64,000 nucleotides of DNA, from the NCBI GenBank assembly GCA_022225965.2, contig JAKJXP020000095.1, forward strand, positions 124,001 through 188,000. Direction: 5' to 3'. The translations under genes and the position numbers were made by a program. The stretch's first letter is position 1, and every line of letters starts with the position of its first letter. Below are positions 33,739-44,904 of this stretch, one piece after another. This stretch comes from Diatrype stigma. Lineage: Eukaryota > Ascomycota > Sordariomycetes > Xylariales > Diatrypaceae. Below the pieces are notes generated by a model. It was not told the DNA's origin, ran no database searches, and saw nothing but the letters and a program-made list of their open reading frames with translations.

Positions 33739-36576
33739 GGGTTCGTTCCTCGTTATCGCCGACTGCTTGTATTATAGGTACGTCCCTGTGGAATCGGATA
33801 TGCTTTTTGGGGTCTAAACGCATGGGGGCAGTATGCTGATGTATCATAGATAGCTCATGACTTTACGCCTGTGTATACGCACTTGCACACACTCACATAT
33901 ACGGAGGCACATACTATATATAATTAGGCACTTGTATCTGCACAAAGCGGTGGCATTCCAAAGTCAAGTCCATTTATTTAACCCGTCATACATCAAACGT
34001 GCGATTGGATGGGACTAACAACTATGTCTTCTCCATGAGCGGTTCATTCGAAACGCTGGATATGCCTATAGGAGGCAATCAGGGGCACGGTCACCATATT
34101 CACAGAAACCCGCGCGGCGCTGTCACTTTAGAATGAGGATTTCTATTGTGTTTCATATCTTAATGATCGGAGGACAACGAATGTGTAGATATGGCGCTTG
34201 GTAGATCGGTAGGACTGTCCCAGATACCCATGCATCGACCTTTTTGAAAACGAAGCTCGATGTGACACGAATATTTGAAAGGTGGACGAATTATCGTGGC
34301 GCGCCTTTTGATTTGCTTTTGGTGTTTCGCACACTGGCCTTGGCATCCATTGATTGTCGTCGAAGAGCCATTCTTGGCTTGAATTGTAGAATTATAGAAT
34401 GAAGCCATACAGATGCTACTCATATCTGCCCACGTGTTTATCGTGGACACCAACCAGGTTCGCCCTCAAGGTTGGGCTCACGACGCGCATATCTCTTGCA
34501 ATCACTTGTAGGTATCCTGGATTGCGACGAGTGCCGGTGTATTCCCAGCTGGATCCCTGTTTTTCGAAAATTGCTATTTTGCGAACAAATGACGATAATG
34601 CGGCGGTTGGACCTCATAACCCAACTGATGATATAAGATCTATACACTCGGAACACTGCTTCCAGCCGTCCTCCAAATACCTATGTATATTCCACAAGAC
34701 AGCGCTCTCGATTGATAACTGATCAAATTAACCATAGCGATAGTTTGACGTTGCTTCTTTCAGGGATGCTAGTGGATCTGTGCTTCTGTTCGACACCCAT
34801 TCCGTAATCCGATCACCGCCGGTGATACCGAATTATAGTTGGTCAACGTAGAGCAGGGAATAGCTAGGTGACTATGCATGCACTTAATATGCAACTGCCA
34901 CTCTTCCTCTTCCTGTATATATGCAAGCGGCAAGTTGTCGCGTCTTCTGTGATTGATCAACTCTCTTCTAAATAACAAGATTGGACAGCCATCAAAGCAG
35001 TTTGCAGCGATGGACTGTATGTAGTTCTAGTTATCCGTCAAGATGGACGATAGGGGATGGTCAAGCTGGCCAAGCGGTGATGGCGGATAACGAGTTGCAG
35101 GCAATGAATGTGACGTCCGACTCGGCCCTGCAGCTGTACCACAGGGCAGGCGGCTTAAGACCAGGGCTATGGCCACTAAGAAGCCCCGGCACGCCGAATA
35201 CAGCAATACCCCTGGCCTTGGACCCGCTCAAACCAATCAACTGGGTGCTCCCAGTCTCATTACGGTTTGGCTCCCATATAGCTCCCCTGCCGGGCGCTGA
35301 AGTGGTGGTCGACAGATGACCCAAGCGGCCTAACAGCTAAGCAGCTAGTGCCTGACAACCACCGCCAAACCCCATCCGAGCCTCCACATCCTCCTCGCTC
35401 GGAAGACACAAAAAAATCAGAATTGGAGCATTGGGGGAGGGAGCGGGTTGGAACTGCCTGAGCTGCCTGCACAGCTGCTATGTATGCTTGTGCCCATGCA
35501 GCTGCCATGCCTGTGCCTGTACAATCTGACAATGCAAGACCTACCCAAAATTCCCAAACCAATACTCGGATGCACCCGCCTGAGTGAGGAGTCTGAGAGT
35601 GAGCGAGCGAGTGAGGGAGCGAGCGCGGGCTGAGTGTACATACATACCTAGGTACAATACCTGCCATACCAATGCGACCATACATACCTCATACTGATCT
35701 GCCGCCACCTCAACCCGCCTGATCCTCCCTCTTCCCTCTCAGTTGCCAGATCGATCAAGTCCGGGTCGAGTCCTCGTCGATTCCTATCGCGACTATCGAA
35801 AGAACTAGCTTTCTTTGATCATTGCCGCAGTAGGGGAATTGATTCGGCTGCTTGTTCTGGGGCCTGGGTTGCGACTTTACGTCAACAGCTGCTTCATGTC
35901 TGGACCTCCATGTCTGGACCTGCTGTTTTAGGTGTCTAGCTCTCCTCTACCCACCTGCACCCAACAAACCTCACCAACGGCCCTTGTTTCTTTCCAGTGT
36001 CTTCTCATCAGTGTCTTTTCAATGTTCAGTGTTCTTTGTTAAGTCGTTCCTTACGTATTTACCTATCGTATCTACTGCATACTTGCAGCCGTACTTACCT
36101 CGCTCTATCTATTCTGAAGATCTGGTTGTGAGCGATCTACGCATATGGCAGCCTCTATGACAAATTAGTCTAGACTATCCCTTCGTTGAAATATTTTCTT
36201 CGTGTCACTGTGAGTTGGCCAGGCTAACCCTACCCTCGCTGCCCAATATGCGGAGATGAGAAGCCCTAATCGCTTTGTTGAAGTCCCAGCTGACAATCGT
36301 TTCAGCTTTTTCACGATACCATTCAACCTCTTAGACTCAAAGGAGGACCACGTATTCAAACAATAATAGCCTTTGTTTCCTCGTTTTCGTGTGGAAATAC
36401 TGGGACGGCCTCGGCGCCTCTTTAATATCGGTCAATTCCTATCCACCCATGCCTTTCTACCTATTTCCGCTACTCCAGGAATCTACCCAACCAGAGATCC
36501 GTGAATCTCTAGCTGTCCCTTCCTCCGTCGTCGATCACCGCGCTACCATACTTGCTGTGGTGTCAATGGCGAGAAG
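33739..36576. other. Intergenic, 2.8 kb
   Basis: No gene supported. It includes one ACCTAGGT palindrome (35646-35653), a GAGC/GAGT-rich patch at about 35598-35630, and a pyrimidine-rich stretch (about 35930-36560) that looks like a long leader or promoter of the WD40 gene, with possible untranslated-region introns that I cannot define. Confidence 0.45.
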
Positions 36577-39500
36577 ATGGCCACAACACCTTCAAACAGG
36601 TTGAAGCTGACACCGTCGAACTCGCCCTTTCCCCAACGTCCCCCTCGATCACCCCTCCGCGCGAAAGGCCTCCCAGACCCTCATCTGTCCTTAAAGAGAG
36701 TTATCGGCACTACTTGTGCTTCACCCAACGGGTTCGATGCAGCGCAGTCCTCGTTTGCCTACATCGCTGGAGGTGCTGTCGTCGTCGTCGATGTGAATGG
36801 AGACGAATACTCGCAACGTTTCTACCGAGCGAGGCCGACTGCCATCCCTGTATACGGCGCGTCTGCACCTTCCCATTCCCCCTCCGCGTCATCGGCAACG
36901 CCAAAAGCAAACGATAGCAGGAACCGAGTGTCTCTGAGGGAGTCAGCGATTGGCCCCCTCGGCAGCTCAGATTCACCTTCGTCCAAGACATGGACAAGTA
37001 GAGAGCGCATCAAAGCGGCAACATGTGTAGCTTTAAGTAGGGAAGGGAGATTTCTAGCCGTTGGTGAGACGGGATATGCTCCTCGAGTGCTCATCTTTGG
37101 CCTCGAAGAAAGTTCGTCTGATATTCCCCTGGTGTCGATAAGCGAGCATGGTTTCGGTGTGAAGGCAGTCGCTTGGTCGGCTGATACCAAGTACCTCGCC
37201 TCCCTGGGCTCTTCCAATGATGGCTGTCTCTATGTGTGGAAGATAGACCCCCGCACTGGAGCGGCAAAGCTGTTCCAACAAAACAGATGCACCGCCAATG
37301 TGCGTAGCATGATCTGGGTAGGAAACAGCCTGGTTACCCTAGGTGTCCGGCACATCAAGGTGTGGAGGGTAGAAGAGGCCCCTCGGCCAACATCCCCCTC
37401 CAAACAGAAGCTCACTGTAGAAATGAGCTCACCTGCTTCGCAACAAAAGTCGCTGCCTGGCCGCAACGTTCTACTCGGTAACATGATAGAAACGACCTTC
37501 ACCTGTGCGGTCGCCATCGACGAAACAAGGGCTGTTATCTGCTCGGAAACGGGCGACGTATGCTTGTTTGATGATACCAGTAAGCATATGAAGTTGACCA
37601 AGGTTCTCGAAAGTGGCTTTGCGACAACCTGCGTTGCCATTTCCGGCAATTCAATCTACCTCGGTGGTAAATCTGGGAGTGTCAATACTCTTGATTTGGC
37701 GGCCTTCATGAAGGAAAGCTCAGATTGCATCCAAGGAATTTCTGAGACTCAGTGGGGGTTAGTTGGCCTGGGTTTCCTCAAGGAGAGGATGGTAACAGTC
37801 GATGTTAAACAATCCATCAATATTTCGTCGCCCAGTCCCGATTCCTGCGCCCTAGACTCACCCCCATCACCAATCCCTATTGCGGGACATGGGGAGCCGA
37901 TTTTAGGGGTGGAGGTTCTCCCTCAACCCAATAGCTCAGGGGCTGTTTTCTGCACCTGGACTGGATCAGGGCGCGTCATTTTGTGGGACATTGATGGCAA
38001 GATCACATCGTCGTTCGATGTGCCATTAGATCAAGCACCTTCCGATTCCGAAGCTGTTGCAATCAACCAATTAACGATCGTGCGGGTGACCAAAGGAGGC
38101 ACCCACTTCGTTACCGGCGACAAACTGGGGATCCTAAAAATCATAGGATTTCCGACCAAAGAATGCATTTCCTCCTTGAAAGTGCACTCTTCTGACTGCC
38201 AGTCCATCACCACGTACGAGGACGAGTCTAGGTTTTTAATTGCGTCATGTGGTCGGGACCGCACAGCCCAGCTCATACGCAGAAAAGCTGAAGGAGAATT
38301 CGAACACTTTCAGACGCTGGAATTTGCTGCTAAAGTAGCGCAGGTTCTCATCCCATCACCAGATAAAGTCATAACATGCTCTTCAGACAAATCCATCCAA
38401 TTCCACGATCTGGTTACTAAAGATGGAGATCCGGATGCCATGGCAGCCCTTATCTCGAAGGGTTTGGCTCTTAAAGCGTCCCCGGTTTCAATGACAATAA
38501 CTCCAGACGGGAAGGGCGTTCTGGTATCTTCTCTCGATCGATGTGTCAGCATTTACGATATCGAAAGCGGGAAGCTCTCGAATACTTTCAAATGCACCGA
38601 TGAAAACGGCCAGGAGTCGGTGGTTCTAGACTCTCTCATCGCCCATTCTACAGCAGACAAGGAAGCCTCGTTTCTCCTGGGCATTTCAAATACAGACAAG
38701 TCCATCCGGATCTACAATGCACAGACGGGAGATTTTTTGGATCGGGAATGGGGCCACACAGAAGGTATCAATGGCGCGGCACTTATCGAGGACGAAGGTA
38801 CCAGAAAGGTTGTGAGTGTCGGAACTGATGGAACCATTATGGTGTGGGAAATGGACCTCCAAGATCAGTCTTGGAGCTCTTCAGCTCGAGAACCGTCGCC
38901 TGATAAAGACAACTCGATTCTGGGTCGGCCACCGCTCAGACGTGTTCTATCTAAAGCCGAATTAGCTGAATTTCAGCAGCGGTCTTCTGCTACTTCTGGA
39001 GGACGATCACCAACCGCGGGACGTCGTTCCCCCCCGAGAACACTCTTCAAGAAAAGATCGCAATACAACCTCAACACTACACCCTCAGCCCGCACGCCCA
39101 CCGCTGCAGGTCAATCGAGTCCCGCTTCGGTAATAGCTGAGGACACGCCTAGTCGTCGACCCTCGAGTGATAGCCGTTCCGGTAGCCCTCCGCCGAGTCC
39201 TAAGTCGAGGGTGACCAGGCGTCCATCCCTGCCAGCTTTGGGCTCCAAGAAAAAGAGCTCTAACAATTTGAGGGGGTTGGGTTCTCTTAATACGGCAACT
39301 GAACAAGCTGCGCGAACTCTGCGAGCTTACCGGAAGAGACTAACTTCATCTGATTCTATCAGCCAGGATTCTCTTGCCGAGTTGGACCAGGAACTTCGCC
39401 TCACCGCCGTCGCCTTGGGTGACAGGGCAATACGGAGTAAAGCAATGAGCGACAGCATACTGAATGGGCTTCTAGATCAGTACTCGGAACGTCTAGTGAA

Positions 39501-39609
39501 CCTCCTTGATGAAAAATTAAAACTTTCGTATCCGTCTCTCGCGGACCGGGAGCCCGATTCCCCTACAAGGAGCTCGCATTCATCCGGGGCTGAATCCAGC
39601 AGTAGCTAG
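36577..39609 (+). CDS. MABP1/WDR62-type WD40 protein (1010 aa)
   Basis: Single exon from ATG 36577. The N-terminus is basic and Pro/Ser-rich, then LSLKRVIGTTCASPNGFDAA starts the first WD40 propeller. Repeats with terminal WD-like dipeptides occur throughout: LYVWKI, IKVWRV, RVILWDID, SIQFHDL, SIRIYNA and TIMVWEMD, giving two propellers over about residues 40-770. The order and the first blade match the MABP1/WDR62 family of scaffold proteins linked to MAP-kinase signalling and mitosis in animals; the fungal role is not known to me. Residues about 775-915 are disordered, rich in Ser/Pro/Arg (many SPxxR sites), and the end (about 915-985) is helical. Third codon positions are mixed, unlike the GC-ending neighbours. 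Confidence 0.85.
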   Translation: MATTPSNRLKLTPSNSPFPQRPPRSPLRAKGLPDPHLSLKRVIGTTCASPNGFDAAQSSFAYIAGGAVVVVDVNGDEYSQRFYRARPTAIPVYGASAPSHSPSASSATPKANDSRNRVSLRESAIGPLGSSDSPSSKTWTSRERIKAATCVALSREGRFLAVGETGYAPRVLIFGLEESSSDIPLVSISEHGFGVKAVAWSADTKYLASLGSSNDGCLYVWKIDPRTGAAKLFQQNRCTANVRSMIWVGNSLVTLGVRHIKVWRVEEAPRPTSPSKQKLTVEMSSPASQQKSLPGRNVLLGNMIETTFTCAVAIDETRAVICSETGDVCLFDDTSKHMKLTKVLESGFATTCVAISGNSIYLGGKSGSVNTLDLAAFMKESSDCIQGISETQWGLVGLGFLKERMVTVDVKQSINISSPSPDSCALDSPPSPIPIAGHGEPILGVEVLPQPNSSGAVFCTWTGSGRVILWDIDGKITSSFDVPLDQAPSDSEAVAINQLTIVRVTKGGTHFVTGDKLGILKIIGFPTKECISSLKVHSSDCQSITTYEDESRFLIASCGRDRTAQLIRRKAEGEFEHFQTLEFAAKVAQVLIPSPDKVITCSSDKSIQFHDLVTKDGDPDAMAALISKGLALKASPVSMTITPDGKGVLVSSLDRCVSIYDIESGKLSNTFKCTDENGQESVVLDSLIAHSTADKEASFLLGISNTDKSIRIYNAQTGDFLDREWGHTEGINGAALIEDEGTRKVVSVGTDGTIMVWEMDLQDQSWSSSAREPSPDKDNSILGRPPLRRVLSKAELAEFQQRSSATSGGRSPTAGRRSPPRTLFKKRSQYNLNTTPSARTPTAAGQSSPASVIAEDTPSRRPSSDSRSGSPPPSPKSRVTRRPSLPALGSKKKSSNNLRGLGSLNTATEQAARTLRAYRKRLTSSDSISQDSLAELDQELRLTAVALGDRAIRSKAMSDSILNGLLDQYSERLVNLLDEKLKLSYPSLADREPDSPTRSSHSSGAESSSS

Positions 39610-42018
39610 TAGCTCGTCATAATTCGATCCTCACTAGCACTTGCTGGCCATTGATTTCTTTGTATCATTATTAGCGGTGGGGGCGAAACGACTAGGGAAA
39701 TCCGGGATACTTTACAGGGCGGGTACATCATCGGGGGACAGCTGTTAGGCTTTTGGCACTTTGGGGGAGAGAGAGGGAGGGCACCCGGGGCCCGATTTCC
39801 TGTGTTCATTGATTCTTTATTGGAAGACTCTCGGGGAGAGGGTGAGGGGAGGAACCGGCGTTGTGGAGACCCAAACACCACAGGAAACACCACGGGGAAG
39901 CATATTTGTTCTTTTTAGCTGGCTGACTTGACATTTACCCACAATGATACCACACGGGGGAGGGAAAAGGGAGAGACGAGGCAAGCCAAGGGTAGGCAGG
40001 CAGGATACCGGAGTTACAGGTGTTCGTCGTCGTCGTTCTCGTTTCGCTACTACGTCAACGTTTCGTGCGTGCGTCGTAGTGTAGATAGCAGGTAGCTAAA
40101 TAAGGAAAAACATTCCCATTCTAGCATAAGCGTGAATCTTTCTCTGTGCATGAGGGTGTAAGTATGGATTCAGTGCCTACCTAGGGATTCGCTTGATCTA
40201 CTTGTTACAATGAAGCGTTGAGATCAGATTATGCTTGCCATCCTTGATCTGTTGAAGAGCTTGTAGTGATATCTCTCCGCGGTCTTCATTTCCTAAGGCA
40301 TATAATCCCGCAAGTTGGCAACGAGTCCTGCATCCTCGGTACAATAACAAGAGACGAATAGGGAGGCCATTACAATTACCAGAGAAGTGTCGTCACAATA
40401 TGATACTTGATGTCTAAAGAGGAGGCAGTAAATAGTTTCAGCAAAGTCCCTAGTTGATGCACGGCTGTTGTTCTTGCTGATATCCACACGATGGATACTT
40501 GATAGGGGCTTTCAGTTCCCCTTTTTCGATCTTCCGTCGACGACGGCTTCGAAGGGGCCGAGTGGTTATAGTTGAGACAGTGGCGAGGCCAGGATTTTCT
40601 TTTCCTCTAGGGCTCGAGGATTGTGGCCCTGGATGCGCTAAGCAGGGCCACAGTATACCTATAAAGGTCGGGTCTTCACTGCGGTACGGCTTCCATCTGG
40701 TGATGTATGGGTTAACTCGGTACCTGGTTACCATGTTGCTTAGCACGTCGTCATCATGGATGACATGGATACTTGTGTACCCATCGACGTTATATGTCAT
40801 GGCATATTACTCAACCCCCCCCCCCCGCGGGGGTCTATTTATGCTATATCAAGTTATCGTTCTAGAAAGGGGTTGCTTACATCATCCATGGGAAGAGTGG
40901 ATTGACGTGTGGCTGCAGTACCCTCCCCGTCAATTAAGGGCCGCCTTCACTGCATTTTTAGCCCCGTCGGGACCTATGACTACCTATATAGATGGTATGC
41001 CATTTGATAAAAATAGAAAGCATAGATGGTTAACAACCAACTGTTATTACGCTTGGCTCCCCTATTCGTCTTGGCCAACTTCTAAATAAGCTTCATTGCA
41101 CTTTTAGTCTCACCAAGGGGGCTATGGACATATATTACTTGAGCTACCTAGTTAGACAACCCCTTTATACCAAGCTGGCCCATAGCGCAATCTGAATACA
41201 TAGGTAAATATGCAGTACTTTACGACCAAAAGTCAGGTGAGTAATGGTAAGCAACTAATACGACCGACCACCTCGGTAATAAGTAGCGCCTCTTCGTAAT
41301 GCCTGTATCCACCCTTTTCAGGCTATAATAGGAGCTACACGCAGTACCAAGGGGCACAATGTACTGCTTGCGCTATATGGTAAAGTAACGACCCCGTAAC
41401 AGACTCGCAACAATTATATCATCATTCAACCCGCCATTAATCATTCAAATGTCCTATCTGTCTATCCATCTATTGAACCTTCGTTTCGTATCGTACACAG
41501 TAACAGCACCAGCATCGACACCAACACCACTGACGACCCGTACCTTACACATACGACTGACCGATCCACCTCGCCAACCCTTTTCCCGCCCTCGCAGTGT
41601 TCAAACCAGAATTGAACACAAGCTTTCCTTCAGGGACAGGCAGATAGACAGCCAGTTTACCTGGCTTCTTGCCAAACAACCCCCCTTCCGAGAAAAGGAG
41701 AAAAAAAAAATGAAAAAAGAAAACCCCCACAGATAAGAACGCCTCTCCTCCTCTAGACCTAAACCAGCCAACAGTCCCATAAGAGTATATAATGTATGTG
41801 TATATGTATGTATCTGTAATATAGATACACATGTACGTGCCACCCATGACGATGATGAATATGACGACGAACAACGATAGAGATACCAGCAAGTAATATA
41901 AATCGAGGTACCCAAATCGAAGTAGATTAGCTTTAGCTTTAGGTTAGGTTCGTTTCTCACGTAGATCGATCCACTCCACTCCACGCAGCCAGTCAGCCAG
42001 GCAGTCAGTCGAATCGGA
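39610..42018. other. Intergenic between converging genes, 2.4 kb
   Basis: Between the stops of the WD40 gene (+) and RGP1 (-). No gene supported; open frames such as 40499-41089 lack an ATG start or motifs. A 12-C run followed by GCGGGGG lies at about 40815-40833. Confidence 0.5.
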
Positions 42019-44904
42019 TTACACAGCCAAGCCCTCCTCGCGCGCCTCGTCCCTCTCGAGCCGCTCGAGCCCGTTGCAGACGGCGCCGTAGACCCGGAGC
42101 GGGACGGCGACCTCGAAGCTCTCGCACTCGAGGTTCTCGACGGCGACGAGGACCAGGCCGCCGCGCTCGTCGCGCGAGATCTCCTCGAGCAACGGGTGCG
42201 GCACGCTCCTCCCCCTCTTCCCGCCACCGTGACCGCTGCCTTTTTTCCCTCCCTTCTTTTTCCCGCCGCCGCCACCTATCCCATTTCCTTTACCACCCCC
42301 ACCCCCACTCCCGCTCCCAGACCCACCGCTCCCCGTGCCATTCGCGGCGCCGCCGGACACCCCCGAAGCCGACGAGCTTTTTTCATCCTCATCCTCCTCT
42401 TCCTCTTCTTCATCATCATCGTCATTATCGTCATTACTATCATCATCATCCTCATCCTCCTCGCTGTCCTCGTCGCTATCATCCCCCCCACTACCACCAC
42501 CGCCGTGATAGTAATCGCCGTGAGCGCGATGATTGTTAGCCGCCGCCGAGGAAGACGACGGGACGACGAATTCGATGCGGACCTTCCACTCGAGGCTCAG
42601 GCCGCTGGTGACGAACTCCGGGGTGGCGGAGACGGGGATGGTCGGGGAGAAGACGACGCGGCGGGCGAAGAGGGCAGCCTCGGAGGCGCTGGCGTGGACG
42701 CGGCGCGTGACGCGGTGGACGCTGGCCTCGGACCGCAGCGCCAGCGCCGGGTCAGCCACGCGCTCCGCCGTCTCTAGCGCCGCGTGCACCGCGTAGCAGG
42801 GGACCGACGCCCCCGCGAAGTCCACGCACAGGTGCACCTGCTCGCCCAGCCGGTACGCCGGCCGCGCCAGCATCACCGTGCCCACCCGCCGCCCGTTGCG
42901 CGCGATCTCGAACCGGTTGCTGCTCTGCCCGCCCGCCGGGGCGAGGTTCGACCGCAGGATCGCTAGGTCGATCGCCTCTTTCGCCGTGGAGGCGACCGCC
43001 TCCTCCCAGCCGAAGGCGGACGGGTGCCGAGGGGAGGATTGGGAAGGGCCGACGGCCGTCGGGGAGAGGAGACCGCCGCCACCATGGCGGGGCCGCTCGA
43101 GAAGCTCCTCCACGTAGAAAAGGAACTCGTTGATCGAGGAGGTCGACTGCGGCTGCGGCGGGTTTTTCTTCTGCTTCGAGGGATCTTCCACCCCTTGATG
43201 AGAAGAATGATGATGATGGTGATGATGAGCGAGCGTTTTGTCGAGCGCTTGGACCTTGGCAAGGTCTCGGAGGATGATGTAAGGGGACATGAGATCGTGG
43301 CCTAGTATTTCGCCGTGACTGTTCACGCTCCCGAGGACGCGGAATGGAACGCTGACGGAGCGCACTTGCTGCTCTCGCGTTCCCCCGGGTCTCTGCGTGC
43401 CTATGACGAGGCTGTAAGATATCTTCATAGCCTTTCCCCGGTGCGTCGGGGGTAGTCCTTTCGGTAGCTTAAAAGTGTACTCGTAGGTCTTGCTCTCGCC
43501 AGGACCCAGTTGTAAATCGACGAATAGAATCGATTGAGGTGTGGAAAGCAATGGCACCGACTTGGAGCTTGCAGCTCCTCGCATCTCCTTGATGCTGCTA
43601 AGCTCGCCCCCGCCAAGGAGCTCTCCGATGGAGTTGCTTAAGGCGCCCCATCCGAAGCCCTGGAAGAGCCCGCTCGATCTTCTGGAATTCTCAAGCCCAA
43701 TGACCCCTCCCCCCTGTCCACCTAGCACGGCTTTGCGCTTGACCGCTTCGAATGGCCCTAGGTTGATGAGCGAGCCGTCGAGCGTGAAGGAACCCTGGAC
43801 TTGCGCGTAACCCATCATCAATGCTTCTGGAAGCTTCGCCTGGTTGATGGACATAGCCGACCCTCGACGGAAATGGGGCGGTCTCAGGCCGTTTTGGAGC
43901 GGATGCGCTACATATTCAGATGCTAACGTCTCTGACGAGTTATTGCTTAACGAGTAGAACTCCCCGCTGCTCCTCGGTGTACCACCCGCTACGCTCGTCG
44001 TAGATAGTATTCGCGCGGCAGGTGCTGAATGCTCCGTAATAGTAGGTATAGAGTCCCTTGGACGGTCCCGCTGGATATCAATGTCCGGCGCCTGATCCGG
44101 CGTCTGGACGCTCTCTCCAAGCGGTGATCTAGGTAATGTAACGGAGTTATGTCCGATATGATTCGAAGTACTTTCGGAGGATTCTGATCCAGATCGAGAG
44201 GGAGGAGCCATGGGGAACCTGAAGTCGGCCATCGCAGAGTTTCTCCTCGATTGTGGTGCGATACCAGGGGTATTGGGGGTAGTCGGGGTGCCGGACGCCC
44301 GACCGAAATTATTGTGCTTGGTCGGTGGGAATGAGTGATTATTAAATACAGGCGAGCTCTCGGGCGCAAATTGCCGTCGCTGCGGAAGGGTGGCAGACTG
44401 TAGCCCACCGCTGATCGAACCGAGGCGCGGCGAGATCTGTAGACTAGCTGACCGGCCGTGTCCACGGGATGGTCGCTGCGGTTTTGCCGCCGCCGGGCTT
44501 CCGGGCAGCGACTTCTGTTCTTCGACGGTGGCTGCTGACCCTATGGATACAATAGACAGAGACCGTTTGTGGGCGTGTCCAGGCCGTCGCGGGGTTTGTT
44601 GTGGAGGCGGCCATTGAGGACCGCTCTTCGATCGGGAACCGGGCGACGGCACAGTAAGCGATAAAGTGGCGCGATGTCCTCGTCTGGGAGTTGGCGGAGG
44701 AGCGAGTCCATTGTTATTAGGCTTGCCCCCTCTCAGAGGCTCTAATAGGGGCGACGGCTGTCTCGATCGCTCGGGATGCTGCTGGTTGGGGCTAGGAGCA
44801 ATGTTCTTAAATGTTATGTTACATTTTATTTCCTCGCCCGAAAAGACAGTCTGTTCATCCCAGTGCACGAAGACTCGGATGTTGGAGTGGGCTTCGGGCG
44901 ACAT
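42019..44904 (-). CDS. RGP1: Rgp1-like subunit of the Ypt6/Rab6 GEF (961 aa)
   Basis: The ATG at 44904 (MSPEAHSNIRVFVHWDEQTV) is chosen; four codons further upstream the frame has only a TTG. The Rgp1 fold is seen in two parts: the arrestin-like N-terminus (TVFSGEEIKCNITFKN) and a later core with LQLGPGESKTYEYTFKLPKG, PPTHRGKAMKISYSLVIGTQ, PFRVLGSVN, NEFLFYVEELLERP and FEIARNGRRVGTVML. Rgp1 works with Ric1 at the Golgi to activate Ypt6 (established in yeast). Long disordered insertions separate the parts: a Ser/Pro/Arg-rich stretch (about 50-320), a run of seven His, an acidic Asp/Glu tract (about 805-840) and a Gly/Lys tract (about 845-905), after which the conserved C-terminus resumes (HPLLEEISRDERGGLVLVAV). 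No intron is needed. Confidence 0.88.
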   Translation of the reverse strand: MSPEAHSNIRVFVHWDEQTVFSGEEIKCNITFKNIAPSPNQQHPERSRQPSPLLEPLRGGKPNNNGLAPPPTPRRGHRATLSLTVPSPGSRSKSGPQWPPPQQTPRRPGHAHKRSLSIVSIGSAATVEEQKSLPGSPAAAKPQRPSRGHGRSASLQISPRLGSISGGLQSATLPQRRQFAPESSPVFNNHSFPPTKHNNFGRASGTPTTPNTPGIAPQSRRNSAMADFRFPMAPPSRSGSESSESTSNHIGHNSVTLPRSPLGESVQTPDQAPDIDIQRDRPRDSIPTITEHSAPAARILSTTSVAGGTPRSSGEFYSLSNNSSETLASEYVAHPLQNGLRPPHFRRGSAMSINQAKLPEALMMGYAQVQGSFTLDGSLINLGPFEAVKRKAVLGGQGGGVIGLENSRRSSGLFQGFGWGALSNSIGELLGGGELSSIKEMRGAASSKSVPLLSTPQSILFVDLQLGPGESKTYEYTFKLPKGLPPTHRGKAMKISYSLVIGTQRPGGTREQQVRSVSVPFRVLGSVNSHGEILGHDLMSPYIILRDLAKVQALDKTLAHHHHHHHSSHQGVEDPSKQKKNPPQPQSTSSINEFLFYVEELLERPRHGGGGLLSPTAVGPSQSSPRHPSAFGWEEAVASTAKEAIDLAILRSNLAPAGGQSSNRFEIARNGRRVGTVMLARPAYRLGEQVHLCVDFAGASVPCYAVHAALETAERVADPALALRSEASVHRVTRRVHASASEAALFARRVVFSPTIPVSATPEFVTSGLSLEWKVRIEFVVPSSSSAAANNHRAHGDYYHGGGGSGGDDSDEDSEEDEDDDDSNDDNDDDDEEEEEEDEDEKSSSASGVSGGAANGTGSGGSGSGSGGGGGKGNGIGGGGGKKKGGKKGSGHGGGKRGRSVPHPLLEEISRDERGGLVLVAVENLECESFEVAVPLRVYGAVCNGLERLERDEAREEGLAV

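Noticed and set aside
40499..41089. 196-codon frame on the plus strand
   Set aside because: Starts at TTG and includes a C-run and low-complexity segments; no domain.
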